Position numbers and translations under genes: made by a program
Part shown: piece after piece, positions 53,978 to 63,022 of the stretch
Numbering within the stretch: position 1 is the stretch's first letter
Layout of the letters: every line of letters starts with the position of its first letter
The notes under the pieces: model-generated
The model's input: only the letters and a program-made list of their open reading frames with translations
Databases searched by the model: none
Told to the model about the DNA's origin: nothing
From: Xanthobacteraceae bacterium
Lineage (GTDB): Bacteria; Pseudomonadota; Alphaproteobacteria; Rhizobiales; Xanthobacteraceae
Reading direction: 5' to 3'
Length of the DNA: 64,000 nt
Assembly: GCA_023954195.1 (NCBI GenBank)
Contig: JAMLIK010000003.1
Coordinates: forward strand, 434,001-498,000

Positions 53978-55030
53978 ATGTCCGATCTGATCTTTGTTCC
54001 GCGCGAAGAATACGGGTTGCTCGCGGATACCCTCGGCCGGCTGTTGCCCGAGCCGTCATCCCCGCCAAAGGACTGCAAAGCCTTGTGGGCCGATCTGGCG
54101 CAGTCCGGTGCCCTGGCGGTCGGGTTGCCGGAAGATGAGGGAGGGCTCGACGATGCCCGCGCGGTGAGCGTTGTCGCCGAACAGCTCGGCAAGCATGGCG
54201 CGGTATCGCCGTTTGTGGGATCGTCCGCGGTGGTTGCGCGATTGTTGGCGAAATTGCCCTTCGCGGCCGCGACGGCGGACCTGCGCGCCAGGCTCGCGGA
54301 CGGAAGTGCTGTCGCCGCCGTCGCCTTGTTGTCCGATCGTCCGCTGCACGTGACCCAGGCCGGCGGCAAATTCACGCTGAACGGCGCCCGCCGGCTGGTG
54401 CCGTTCGGCGCCGAGGCCGATCACGTGCTTGTCGAAGGCGTGTCGTCGGACAAGTCGCGCCTCCTGGTGCTCGCGCCGAAGTCATCCTATCGCGTCGAAC
54501 GGGCGGTTATCGGGGTTGACGGCTGCCCCTACGCGGATATCGTTTTCTCCGATAGCGCGGTCGGCGGCGAACACGTGCTCGGCGCGGGTGCCGAGGCCGA
54601 ACGGCTGTGGGCATGGTGCGGCGACGCCTATCTGGCGACGCTTTGCGCCGATGCAGTCGGCGCGATGACGACGCTGGTTCGAATGACCGGCGACTACCTG
54701 AAGGTCCGCCGACAGTTCGGCGCGCCGCTGTCATCCTATCAGGTGCTACAGCATCGGTTTGTCGATATGGACATGGCCCTGACGGAGTCCCGCACGGTGG
54801 CCGAATGGGCGGCCGGGTTGCTCGATGCTGACGACGATCGGGAGCGGCGGCAGGCCGTGGCCACCACGCACTTTACCGTGATGCGCGCGGCGACAAAAAT
54901 CTCGCAGGACAGCGTGCAGCTTCACGGCGGCATCGGCATGGCGCAGGAAACGGCGGTGGGACGGTATTTCAAGCGTCTCCTGGCATTACCCCTGATTTTC
55001 GGGGATGAGGATATCCCGCTGGCTGTCTGA
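53978..55030 (+). CDS. Acyl-CoA dehydrogenase-like, short partner subunit
   Basis: 350-residue ACAD homologue, shorter and more divergent than its neighbour. The N-terminal domain is reduced; the middle has KFTLNGARRLVPFGAEADHV. The C-terminal helical domain keeps YLKVRRQFGAPLSSYQVLQH near 230 and VQLHGGIGMAQETAVGRYF near 315. I infer an alpha2-beta2 complex with the protein of 52768, in which FAD and active site are shared. Last gene of the operon. It overlaps nnrS tail-to-tail by 45 nt. Confidence 0.85.
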   Translation: MSDLIFVPREEYGLLADTLGRLLPEPSSPPKDCKALWADLAQSGALAVGLPEDEGGLDDARAVSVVAEQLGKHGAVSPFVGSSAVVARLLAKLPFAAATADLRARLADGSAVAAVALLSDRPLHVTQAGGKFTLNGARRLVPFGAEADHVLVEGVSSDKSRLLVLAPKSSYRVERAVIGVDGCPYADIVFSDSAVGGEHVLGAGAEAERLWAWCGDAYLATLCADAVGAMTTLVRMTGDYLKVRRQFGAPLSSYQVLQHRFVDMDMALTESRTVAEWAAGLLDADDDRERRQAVATTHFTVMRAATKISQDSVQLHGGIGMAQETAVGRYFKRLLALPLIFGDEDIPLAV

Positions 55031-56245
55031 CCGCGCGCAGTCATCCGCTTCTCGGAGCGGGTGCCGCAGCAGGGGAAGAAACCCGAAAAGCCATAGCGCG
55101 AAGGCCGACGACCAAAGCATCGCGCTCACGCTGTAGTGCGAGGCGAAAACTATTTGCGCAAGGCCCAGTTCCGGCAAAACCCGCACCAGGCCGGCGCCGG
55201 CCATGAGGACAAGCGCTCCATGTGCTTGCCACGGCAGGATCAGCGACCGGCCGGTATGGCGCAATCCGGCGATGACGAACACGCTGAGAACCGCAAGACC
55301 GAGGCTGCCGACCGACAGAATGTGCAGCCCGGTCGTCGGAGAGAGCGGAGCCCCGAGGCCGGCCAGACCGATCACCGTGAAGCCCAGGCCGGCGAACAGG
55401 TTGGCGCCGGCCAATGCGAGGACATGGGTGCGGAACACGGCGGTGCCGATAAACCATTCGGCCAGGCGGTCAAAAAACGCGGCCGCCGCCGCCAGCGCCA
55501 GATAGGCGGGAACGGTCGAACCGGGCGCCAGCAGCGCCGCGGCCGCATAGAGCGCGACCAGTCCCGCTGTGAGATTTTGCCGTCCGGGATGCGGGCGATA
55601 GGGCGTGGTGTCGCCGCTTGGATCGAGCGCGAGATTGATGACCGTGACATTGATGCGGGCGACGGCGAGCGAAAAGAATACGAGGAAGATCATCAACGAC
55701 GCGTGCAGCAGCCGGCCGGAGATATCCGTGCGGCCTGTCAGCCACCCGGCGCGAATGCCGAGCTCCATCAGCCAGAACAAGGCCACCCAAATCGCGAAGG
55801 ATGTGTGTCGCGTGCTGCCGCGCTCCATCAGCGCCTTGAGCACATACCAGAGCAGCAGGCCGAGAAAGGCGAGGTCGGTTACGGCCGCAATGGCGATCAG
55901 CGCGTCGAATCCGAGAAACCCGATGATGCGGCCCGGCAGCCACAAAAACAGAAGGATGAGCAGCGCCCGGCCTTGCCGCGGGCGCGTGTCCGTCCATTCA
56001 GGCACGGCCGCGGTGAGGAAGCCGGCCAGCGCGGCTCCGTAGTTGCCGAAGATCATTTCATGGGCGTGCCATTGACTCGCCGGCACATCGCGGGCGAGCG
56101 GCAGCGAAAATGCGAACAGCGTCACCCAGACCAGCGGCAGCAGCACGGCGTGGATGGCCGCGACCGGAAAGAACAGGCGAAGCCCTTCGAGCAGCCAGGG
56201 ACTTGTCGAGACACTCTCATGCTCCGGTTTGCACGTCGCCGTCAC
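54986..56245 (-). CDS. nnrS: NnrS family membrane protein
   Basis: 419-residue membrane protein with about twelve hydrophobic helices. NnrS is known as a heme- and copper-containing protein expressed under NnrR/NO control in denitrifiers. Family marks are LRLFFPVAAIHAVLLPLVWV, WHAHEMIFGNYGAALAGFLTAAVPEW near residue 60 and the His-containing GLRHTGRSLILPWQAHGAL near 330. The GTG at 56245 overlaps the ATPase stop by 4 nt, placing it at the end of the TonB-ABC operon. The regulator across the operon promoter is NnrR-like, which fits. Confidence 0.88.
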   Translation of the reverse strand: MTATCKPEHESVSTSPWLLEGLRLFFPVAAIHAVLLPLVWVTLFAFSLPLARDVPASQWHAHEMIFGNYGAALAGFLTAAVPEWTDTRPRQGRALLILLFLWLPGRIIGFLGFDALIAIAAVTDLAFLGLLLWYVLKALMERGSTRHTSFAIWVALFWLMELGIRAGWLTGRTDISGRLLHASLMIFLVFFSLAVARINVTVINLALDPSGDTTPYRPHPGRQNLTAGLVALYAAAALLAPGSTVPAYLALAAAAAFFDRLAEWFIGTAVFRTHVLALAGANLFAGLGFTVIGLAGLGAPLSPTTGLHILSVGSLGLAVLSVFVIAGLRHTGRSLILPWQAHGALVLMAGAGLVRVLPELGLAQIVFASHYSVSAMLWSSAFALWLFGFLPLLRHPLREADDCARSDSQRDILIPENQG

Positions 56246-56985
56246 AGCGTCCGCTCCCGCGTACCCTCGAACAATTCGCGGAACTTCGCTTCGCGCGACC
56301 AACCCTCGACGAAAGCGAAGACGTCGGCGTTGCTGCGCTCGCCGGGCTTGCCGTCGAGCGGTCGATCCGCGATGACGCCGCCGGCGTCGCCCGAGAGAAC
56401 AATCACGCGGTGGGCGATGCGCACGGCCTCTGACAGATCGTGGGTCACGAATAGCGCAGAGAACCGGTCGCGGGCGGCGGCTTCGATCACCAGGTCCTGA
56501 AGCGTGCGCTTGAGGCCGACATCGACCGCGGTGAACGGCTCGTCGAAGAACACGACATCGGGATCGACGGCGAGCGCGCGCGCGACCGCCGCGCGCTGGC
56601 GCATGCCGCCGGACAGTTCCGCCGGGTATTTGTCGAGATCGCGATGGTCCAGGCCAACCTCGCTGCCGCGCCGTCCGACGATTTCCCCGCGCAGGTTCCT
56701 TTTCATGCCGGACGCGCGCAGGCCATAGGCGATGTTGTCGCGCGCCGTCATCCACGGCAGCAGGCGCGGCTCCTGAAAGACGACGGCATGGCGGCGGTAG
56801 TCGCGATGCACGCGGCCGCGTAACGGATCGATCAGGCCGGCGGCGATCTGAAGCACGGTTGTCTTGCCGCAGCCCGAAGGTCCGACCAGCGCGACGACCT
56901 CGCCGGCTTCAAGCACGAGGTCGATCCTTTCGAACACGGTCCGTCCGAGAAATGCGTGGCCGATGCCTTCGAGCACGAGCTTCAT
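56242..56985 (-). CDS. ABC transporter ATPase, NitT/TauT family
   Basis: 247-residue nucleotide-binding subunit. Walker A is GPSGCGKTT near residue 35, FQEPRLLPW the Q-loop near 71, the signature LSGGMRQRAAVARALAVDP near 125, Walker B VVFFDEPFTAVD near 147 and FVTHDLSEA the switch region. It overlaps the permease upstream (ATGA) and nnrS downstream (GTGA). The three importer genes and nnrS are therefore translated in one chain. Confidence 0.92.
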   Translation of the reverse strand: MKLVLEGIGHAFLGRTVFERIDLVLEAGEVVALVGPSGCGKTTVLQIAAGLIDPLRGRVHRDYRRHAVVFQEPRLLPWMTARDNIAYGLRASGMKRNLRGEIVGRRGSEVGLDHRDLDKYPAELSGGMRQRAAVARALAVDPDVVFFDEPFTAVDVGLKRTLQDLVIEAAARDRFSALFVTHDLSEAVRIAHRVIVLSGDAGGVIADRPLDGKPGERSNADVFAFVEGWSREAKFRELFEGTRERTL

Positions 56986-57800
56986 CGCTTGACGCCCCAG
57001 GGCAGGCCGGCCTCGCGCCAGCGCTCGAGTCGATCGCGAACGGGATGCAGGAACACATATTCTGTAATCAACGCGAAGGCGACGACGGCCACGATCAAGG
57101 CCATCACGCGCGGAATATCGAACAATGCCCGCGCGGTCGCGAGTTCGCCGCCGATGCCGCCGGTGTTCGACAGAAGCTCGGCCATCACCGTCACTTTCCA
57201 GGCCGTGCCCGCGGTCGTGGTCCAGGCCGGAAACAGATAGGAAATCAGATGCGGCATCGTTACCGTCCGAAACCGCAGCCACATCCCCGCGCCGAACGAG
57301 CGGGCCATCGCATCGAGCCCGCGATCGCGCGTCGCGACCCCTTCCAGCCCGCCGACAAAGGAGATCGGCAGCGCCGCCACGACGACGGTCATGATCGCCG
57401 ATCCGCCGGTCGACCCGAACCAGATCAGCGCCAGCACGATCCAGGCGATCGGCGGCACGCCGAGAATGACGGTCACGATCGGACGCATCAGCCGCATCGC
57501 GGCGAACGAATAGCCGGCGATCGCGCCCGTCGTGGTGCCGATGCCCACGGCAAGGCAAAATCCGATCAGCGAACGCTCGGCGGTTTCCCGCGCGGCCTTG
57601 GCGAATTCAGGCTCCTGCGCGATGGCCGCCAGCGCGTGCAGCGTTTCCAGCGGCGAGGGCAGGATGAAGGAGCCGTAGAATTCATGGCCGGCCTGCCATG
57701 CCGCCGCGACGCAAAACAGGCCGGCCGCGCCGGCCCAGGCCGACCAGACATAGCGACCGGTCCAGCCCGCGAACGCGAGGCTCCGCGCGAACATCGTCAT
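56982..57800 (-). CDS. ABC permease, NitT/TauT family
   Basis: 272-residue inner-membrane permease with six hydrophobic helices. The cytoplasmic loop is in GLDAMARSFGAGMWLRFRTV near residue 165, then LFPAWTTTAGTAWKVTVMAE. It partners the binding protein and ATPase on either side, overlapping both by 4 nt. The ligand is not evident; the operon with TonB receptor and NnrS points to a metal chelate, heme-related or other poorly permeable compound. Confidence 0.9.
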   Translation of the reverse strand: MTMFARSLAFAGWTGRYVWSAWAGAAGLFCVAAAWQAGHEFYGSFILPSPLETLHALAAIAQEPEFAKAARETAERSLIGFCLAVGIGTTTGAIAGYSFAAMRLMRPIVTVILGVPPIAWIVLALIWFGSTGGSAIMTVVVAALPISFVGGLEGVATRDRGLDAMARSFGAGMWLRFRTVTMPHLISYLFPAWTTTAGTAWKVTVMAELLSNTGGIGGELATARALFDIPRVMALIVAVVAFALITEYVFLHPVRDRLERWREAGLPWGVKR

Positions 57801-58792
57801 AGCGCGTAGAACGCGTCGTCCGGGAGCTTGCCGCCGATGATGCGCGGGTCATCTTCGGCAAGAATGGAGAAGAAGCGCTCCAGGTCCGGACGAACCGAGG
57901 AAGCCGGCAAGGCCACCAGGTTGCTGTGCGGGATGGCCTCGGCGACCACCGGGCTGAGCAAGCCGAGCTCGGTCGCCGCGGCGACGGAAGCCCGATACGG
58001 ATGGTTCACCGTGAAGTCCACGGCCGCATACAGGGCGTTTTGCAGCGTCTCCAATCCCTTCCGCTCCACCCTTTCGACGAATGGCTGGGTCACGACCACG
58101 CCCGCCTGCGGGATGAATGGCTCCCCGCCGATGATCTTCGCCCATTCCTTCTGGCAATCGATCGCGCGCGTCAACCATGTCAGGCTGACCTTGGCGCGCA
58201 GGATCGCCGCGGTCGCGCCGGGTTCGGCCAACAGCGCCGCATCGACCCGCCCCGCGAGCAGCATCTGCATCGCTTCCGGCGGCGTGCCGGCATATTCGAT
58301 GGTCACATCGCTTCCGATCCTCAGGCCGGCGCGGGCGAGCAAGCGGCGCAAGATGAAGTCTGGCATGTCGTTGCGGAACGGCACGGCGATTTTCTTGCCG
58401 GCCAGATCCTCGATGTGGGCGACGTTCTCCTTCGCGACGACGTAGAGAAGTCCTCGCGTCATGACATTGAGCAGGCGAACCCCGAGCCCGCGGTTATGGA
58501 GATTGGCCGCCACGTTGGTCGGTACGATGACCACCTGCATCGCCCGCGACGCCAGACCCGCGCGCATTTCGTCGGGGGTGCGCCACGTCTTGAACACCAC
58601 GTTGGCATCGATGTCCTTGAGGCTGCCGCTCGCAACGGCGTTGGCCATCGCGACCGAAGGCGCCGCCGGCGGTCCCCAGAACGCCAGGGGTTCCGCCGCG
58701 AAGGCTTGACGCGGCGGCGCGAGCAACGCGGCGCCGGCGGCGGCGAGGAATGTACGGCGTGCGAGCATGGGGCCTCTCATCGGATCTTGCAT
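57797..58792 (-). CDS. ABC substrate-binding protein with Tat-like signal
   Basis: 331-residue NMT1/TauA-like periplasmic receptor. The N-terminus MLARRTFLAAAGAALLAPP has the twin-Arg pattern of a Tat signal. Later segments are IEDLAGKKIAVPFRNDMPDF near 130 and AGRVDAALLAEPGA near 185. The ATG at 58792 overlaps the TonB receptor stop by 1 nt (TGATG); ATGs at 58780 and 58768 are alternatives. A Tat signal would fit folding or cofactor loading before export. Confidence 0.87.
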   Translation of the reverse strand: MQDPMRGPMLARRTFLAAAGAALLAPPRQAFAAEPLAFWGPPAAPSVAMANAVASGSLKDIDANVVFKTWRTPDEMRAGLASRAMQVVIVPTNVAANLHNRGLGVRLLNVMTRGLLYVVAKENVAHIEDLAGKKIAVPFRNDMPDFILRRLLARAGLRIGSDVTIEYAGTPPEAMQMLLAGRVDAALLAEPGATAAILRAKVSLTWLTRAIDCQKEWAKIIGGEPFIPQAGVVVTQPFVERVERKGLETLQNALYAAVDFTVNHPYRASVAAATELGLLSPVVAEAIPHSNLVALPASSVRPDLERFFSILAEDDPRIIGGKLPDDAFYAL

Positions 58793-61113
58793 CAGAACCT
58801 GGCCTTCATGCCGGCATAGAACCCGCGACCGTCGCCGGGAAGGAAGGCCGCCTGGTCCGGTCGCGCCTGATCGACGATCAAGGTCGAGGAAGCATAGGTT
58901 TCGTTGAACAGGTTGGTGATTTCGGCGAACACCGTGAATGTCTCGTTGATCTTGTACTCGGTGCGAAGATCGACGACGACGTAGGGATTGGAAAACAGCG
59001 TGTTCATGTTGTCGACCGGCGTGTGGTCGGGCACCCAGCGGACCGCACCTTGCAGTCGCCAGTTGTCGGTCGCCTGGAATTGCAGCATCGCGTTGATAAG
59101 ATGACGCGGCGCGCCGGCGAGCCGGTTGTTGCCGCGAACGGGATCGTTGTCGAAGCGGAAATCCTGGAACGTGTAGGCGACGCGCCCCGACAGCCGATCG
59201 GTCAGCTTGGCGCCGACGCCGAGTTCGATACCGAAGTGGGTCGTCTTGTCGGCATTGATCGCGCCGAGCGAGGCCCCGGTGGCGTCGCGCAGGCTCAGCA
59301 ATTCGTTGTCCACCCATGAATAATAGACGACGGCGTCCCAGGAGACGCGATCGGTCCTGCCGCGCCAGCCGCCCTCGACGGTGGTCGCCGTCTGCGCCTT
59401 CAGGTCGGGCGTCGCGAACGCCGCGAACGGTGCGTAGGGCTGCGCCGGGTTCGGCCGGCCGGGACTGGAGTTGGGCGTGCCGTTGACGGTCGCGAGCAGA
59501 TCGTCATGCGTCGGCGGTTCAAAGCTCCGGCTCACGGCCGCGAACAGGGTCTGGATGTTGTCGGGCCGGTAGGACAGCGCGAGGCTCGGGCTCCAGCCGT
59601 CATAGGAGCGTGCGTAGCTGGTGCTGACCGTCGGCACGGCGCCGTTCGGCAACAGCATGGTGGGGTTCATCGGGTTGTAAGCGATGGTCGGCCGCGTCGG
59701 CAGCCCGTATGTGTCGTCGTTGCCGCGCGTCGCATGGGCGTAGGATATCGCGGGCGACAGCATCACGTTGTGCAGCACCGGGATGTTGAAGCCCGAATAC
59801 AGCGCCAGCGTCGTCGCATCGAGCGTGCTCTCGCCGAACTTCGAGCCGCTGACGCCGCCCTGGTTGTTATAATTTGTTCTATTGGCCGAGCCCGTGGTCA
59901 CCTGCGCGGTGGTCTCGAACAGCGGAAGCACGGCGGCGGCGGGGTTGTAGGCGTAGCGGACAAGCCCCGTGAAGTCGCCGCCGACGGTGGTCCTGACGCC
60001 CGAGGAGATCGGGAAGCGGAACATGTCGTCGGTGTAGGTGTATCCGAACGCGACATCGATGAGATGCGCATCGAACGTCGCCGTGGTCCGCGATCCGATC
60101 AGGAACTGGCTGGCCTCGCGGCGCGGCTGGTCGCGCAGGACGTTGGGACCGGGATCGACGGCCGCGCCGCCGATGACGCGGGGTCCGCCATGGACCTGGC
60201 GCGGATCGGCATACATCGCGCTCTTGGTCAGCGGCCCGGCGACGTCGAAGCCGAGGTTGGTATAGCCCGCGAAGAAACGCGTGCTGACGTTCTCCGACAG
60301 CGCGACCCCGACATTGGCGCTGACGCTTTCGCGCTCGGACCCATTATAGACCCGGAAGCCATCCCTGCGGCCGATATCGAATTCGATCAGGCCGTCGACG
60401 TTGTCCTTCTTGAAGCCCGTCTGCCCGGAGCCGCCGATCTGGCCGAAGCTGCCCCCGCTGAGCGTCACCTGGGAGCCGGGTTGCGTCGACCCCGTCGGCG
60501 AGACGAAGTTGATGGCGCCGCCGAGCACGGTGGCGCCGAGCCGGTTGGCCATGTAGCCGCGATAGACTTCGATCGACTCGGCCTGCCTCGGATTGGCGAA
60601 GCCGACGATATAAGAGCCGTCGGCGCGATTGAGCGGCAGGCCGTTCTGCAACATCAGAATGCCGCGCTCGACCGGGTTCTGCTGAAGCCCGGAGCCACGG
60701 AGCTGGATGCGGGGCTGGTCGTTGCCGCCGAAAAAGTCCTGCACGATGACGCCCGGCACGCTGCTCAAGGCGCGCGACACCGTCAGGTTCGCCGTGTCCG
60801 GCAGGCTTTGCCGGGAAACCAGCGCGACACCGCCCGGAAGCGCGTCGAAGCGCTCCTGCACCGTCGCGGCCGGCGCCGGCCGTGGCGCTTCCACCGGGGC
60901 TTGCTCGCGCTGGCGCACCGTCGTGCGCGTCGGCGCCCGCGCCGGGGCGCGGCGTTTCGCCTCGACGACGATCGGATCGAGGGAAATGGTCGAGCCGGGC
61001 GTCGCGGATTGCGCGAAGCAGGCGTGGCTTGCGGTTGACATCAGCAAGGCCAGCCCGACGCCGTGGAAATATCGCCTCTTGCTTCGCTCCATGCCCCGCG
61101 CTGCTGTAACCAT
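58792..61113 (-). CDS. TonB-dependent outer-membrane receptor
   Basis: 773-residue outer-membrane gated porin. A signal peptide ends HACFAQS near residue 35. The plug domain includes ANLTVSRALSSVPGVIVQDF near 108, PRIQLRGSGLQQ and RQAESIEVYRGYMANRLGAT near 180, and the last residue is Phe, as usual for beta-barrels. A TonB box may lie in DPIVVEAKRR. First gene of the operon receptor - binding protein - permease - ATPase - nnrS. The ligand is unknown. It is divergent from the NnrR-like regulator. Confidence 0.92.
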   Translation of the reverse strand: MVTAARGMERSKRRYFHGVGLALLMSTASHACFAQSATPGSTISLDPIVVEAKRRAPARAPTRTTVRQREQAPVEAPRPAPAATVQERFDALPGGVALVSRQSLPDTANLTVSRALSSVPGVIVQDFFGGNDQPRIQLRGSGLQQNPVERGILMLQNGLPLNRADGSYIVGFANPRQAESIEVYRGYMANRLGATVLGGAINFVSPTGSTQPGSQVTLSGGSFGQIGGSGQTGFKKDNVDGLIEFDIGRRDGFRVYNGSERESVSANVGVALSENVSTRFFAGYTNLGFDVAGPLTKSAMYADPRQVHGGPRVIGGAAVDPGPNVLRDQPRREASQFLIGSRTTATFDAHLIDVAFGYTYTDDMFRFPISSGVRTTVGGDFTGLVRYAYNPAAAVLPLFETTAQVTTGSANRTNYNNQGGVSGSKFGESTLDATTLALYSGFNIPVLHNVMLSPAISYAHATRGNDDTYGLPTRPTIAYNPMNPTMLLPNGAVPTVSTSYARSYDGWSPSLALSYRPDNIQTLFAAVSRSFEPPTHDDLLATVNGTPNSSPGRPNPAQPYAPFAAFATPDLKAQTATTVEGGWRGRTDRVSWDAVVYYSWVDNELLSLRDATGASLGAINADKTTHFGIELGVGAKLTDRLSGRVAYTFQDFRFDNDPVRGNNRLAGAPRHLINAMLQFQATDNWRLQGAVRWVPDHTPVDNMNTLFSNPYVVVDLRTEYKINETFTVFAEITNLFNETYASSTLIVDQARPDQAAFLPGDGRGFYAGMKARF

Positions 61114-61295
61114 TGTTATTTCGAGCCCCCGCCATTGTGTGTCGCGCTTTTTCGCCGCCGTTTTTAGAAGCGATCTAAAAGACGCATTTCAAATACATAT
61201 TTTTCGTCGGTATTCATGCTAAACGCGCATTCGAACCTCGCGCCCTTGGCGCGCTGTCTCGCGTCGAACCATAGGAGGTCCGTGTCGACCGTCGT

Positions 61296-61309
61296 TTGAT
61301 TCCGCGCAA
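61296..61309. promoter_or_regulatory. FNR/NNR-like box between regulator and TonB operon
   Basis: TTGATTCCGCGCAA has the TTG-N8-CAA spacing of FNR-family sites. The left half TTGAT is FNR-like and the right half CGCAA is NNR-like. One flanking base pair extends it to GTTTG-N8-CAAAC. It is 66 bp before the regulator ATG and 183 bp from the TonB receptor ATG. Binding is inferred. Confidence 0.6.
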
Positions 61310-61374
61310 ACAGCCGCGCGACGACATGAGATTTCACGACGTGATTAGAACGATTTCAAAAAGGGCGCCGCCGG

Positions 61375-62085
61375 ATGAGAACATCCATCGAGCACGAAGC
61401 CGTTCGCGCAGCCGCGGCTCAAGGCGCTTTGTTCTCCGGCCTGTCCGCGGATCTCGCCGGCCGGTTGTTTGCGGCGGCCACGATCCGACAGGCAGCGAAA
61501 GACGCCGTGCTGTTTCATCAAGGCGACGCCCCCGAGCAGATGTTGCAGGTCGTCGGCGGCCTCGTGCGGATGACACAGATCAACGCCGAGGGCATGCAGA
61601 CCACGCTTCGATTGATGCGTTCGGGAGAGCTGCTCGGCTGTGTCGCCGTGCTCCAGCAATTTCCCTATCTCGCGACCGCGACGGCCGTTGAGGATTCCGT
61701 CGTCCTGTCCTGGCGCGCGTCGCAGTTTCTCGGCTTGCTGAAGCAACACCAGCCGATCATGGACAATACCCTCACCATTGTCGGAACGCGCACGAGAGAC
61801 ATGATCCAGCGCGTCAGCGACATGTCGGGCAGGAATGTCGAGCGTCGAATCGCGGCCGCGTTGCTTCGTCTCGCCGATCAGGTCGGCACCAGGTCGGTCG
61901 ATGGCATTCAGATCCAGTTTCCGGTGACACGGGACGATCTGGCCGAGATGGCGGGCCTGACCTATTTCACGATCAGCCGAACCTTGAGCGCCTGGCAGCG
62001 CCAGGGACTACTCAGCAGCGGCCGACAGCGCATGACCATCCTCGACCGCGAGCGCCTTGCCGCGATCGCGGACGGCCGGCCCTAG
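61375..62085 (+). CDS. NnrR-like Crp/Fnr-family regulator
   Basis: 236-residue transcription factor. Residues about 20-130 form a cyclic-nucleotide-binding-type beta-roll (GALFSGLSADLAGRLF, VLFHQGDAPEQMLQVVGGLV). The C-terminal winged HTH reads TRDDLAEMAGLTYFTISRTL then SAWQRQGLL, closely resembling NnrR/Dnr regulators that respond to NO. There are no FNR-type cluster cysteines in the N-terminus. It is divergent from the TonB-ABC-nnrS operon and probably activates it, with the box at 61296. Confidence 0.85.
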   Translation: MRTSIEHEAVRAAAAQGALFSGLSADLAGRLFAAATIRQAAKDAVLFHQGDAPEQMLQVVGGLVRMTQINAEGMQTTLRLMRSGELLGCVAVLQQFPYLATATAVEDSVVLSWRASQFLGLLKQHQPIMDNTLTIVGTRTRDMIQRVSDMSGRNVERRIAAALLRLADQVGTRSVDGIQIQFPVTRDDLAEMAGLTYFTISRTLSAWQRQGLLSSGRQRMTILDRERLAAIADGRP

Positions 62086-62150
62086 CGGCGACTCGGAAGC
62101 GATGTGTCTTTCTTGATAGGCACGCGTCAACGCCGTGCTGCCCTCCGAAC

Positions 62151-62825
62151 TCAGGATGGTGATTCTGCGCGGCCGCCGGTCCGCATCACGGCCGGCGCGG
62201 TCAACGCGCGCGGGAAGCACGCCTCAATTCCCGCGAGTAAAATGTCGAGACTTTTCTCGAATTCGAGATCGGTGTTTCCCGTGGTATAGGCAGGCTTCAT
62301 TCGCGATGTTTCGAACAGCACAAAGCCCGCGACGAAGCATGTCATGGCGCGATAGGCAATGATCGCCTGGTCGGTATTCAAGCCGGAAGTGGCAAATGCG
62401 CCGGTCAAGGCCTCGCCGACCCTTTTGGCCGCGGCGGTGCGAAGGGTGCGTTGCGCCACCAGCCTGAAGCCATTCGGGTGTCGATTCCCAACGACCCGAT
62501 AAGCTGTAATGAACTTCCGCGCCGCGGTCTTCCAGCTTTGGTTGGAGCGTTGATTCCTGGCCACCATATCGATGATTTCCTGCACCACCGCCTCGACCAC
62601 GCCGTCAAGAAGATCGTCGCGGTTCTTGAAGTAGTGATAGAGCGACATGGCCTCGACACCGAGGGTCTGCCCCAACTGCCGCATGCTCAGCGAGTCGATG
62701 CCGTTGGCGTCGATCATCTCCAGCGCGGCGCGCAGGATCACGTCGCGACTGAGCGGCTTTCGGGCTGGCCGCGTCGATGCCTTGCGGGCCGCGGATACAG
62801 TCTTGCTTCGTGTGAGGGCAGGCAT
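62151..62825 (-). CDS. TetR-family regulator
   Basis: 224-residue TetR repressor. The HTH lies near 25-72: LSRDVILRAALEMIDANGID, then LSMRQLGQTLGVEAMSLYHY, typical of the TetR_C_1 subgroup, followed by a helical ligand domain (WKTAARKFITAYRVVGNRHP). It is divergent from the ABC permease gene at 63023 across 197 bp that include the palindrome CTTACACTGTAAG. It is likely to control that transport operon. Confidence 0.87.
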   Translation of the reverse strand: MPALTRSKTVSAARKASTRPARKPLSRDVILRAALEMIDANGIDSLSMRQLGQTLGVEAMSLYHYFKNRDDLLDGVVEAVVQEIIDMVARNQRSNQSWKTAARKFITAYRVVGNRHPNGFRLVAQRTLRTAAAKRVGEALTGAFATSGLNTDQAIIAYRAMTCFVAGFVLFETSRMKPAYTTGNTDLEFEKSLDILLAGIEACFPRALTAPAVMRTGGRAESPS

Positions 62826-62952
62826 TTGTTTTCAGGGATGGGCGCATCTATCCGATGCCCAATTGCTCCAATATGCCAGCCTGCGTCAAGCCTTCGCATC
62901 GCCGGCATTTTCACGTCCGTCGGGAAATCTGCGCGGCCGAACGAGTCCGAGC

Positions 62953-62984
62953 TTGACAGATCATTCGTCACCTTACACTGTAAG
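62953..62984 (+). promoter_or_regulatory. Promoter element and TTACA-C-TGTAA palindrome
   Basis: TTGACA (62953-62958) is a good -35 box for the rightward ABC operon; a TACACT at 62974-62979 is a possible -10 at 15 bp. The 13-bp palindrome CTTACA-C-TGTAAG (62972-62984) covers it, as expected for repression by the adjacent TetR protein. Confidence 0.55.
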
Positions 62985-63022
62985 ATGCAAGAAGATAAGA
63001 AAATGACTAGGGATCGAATGCC

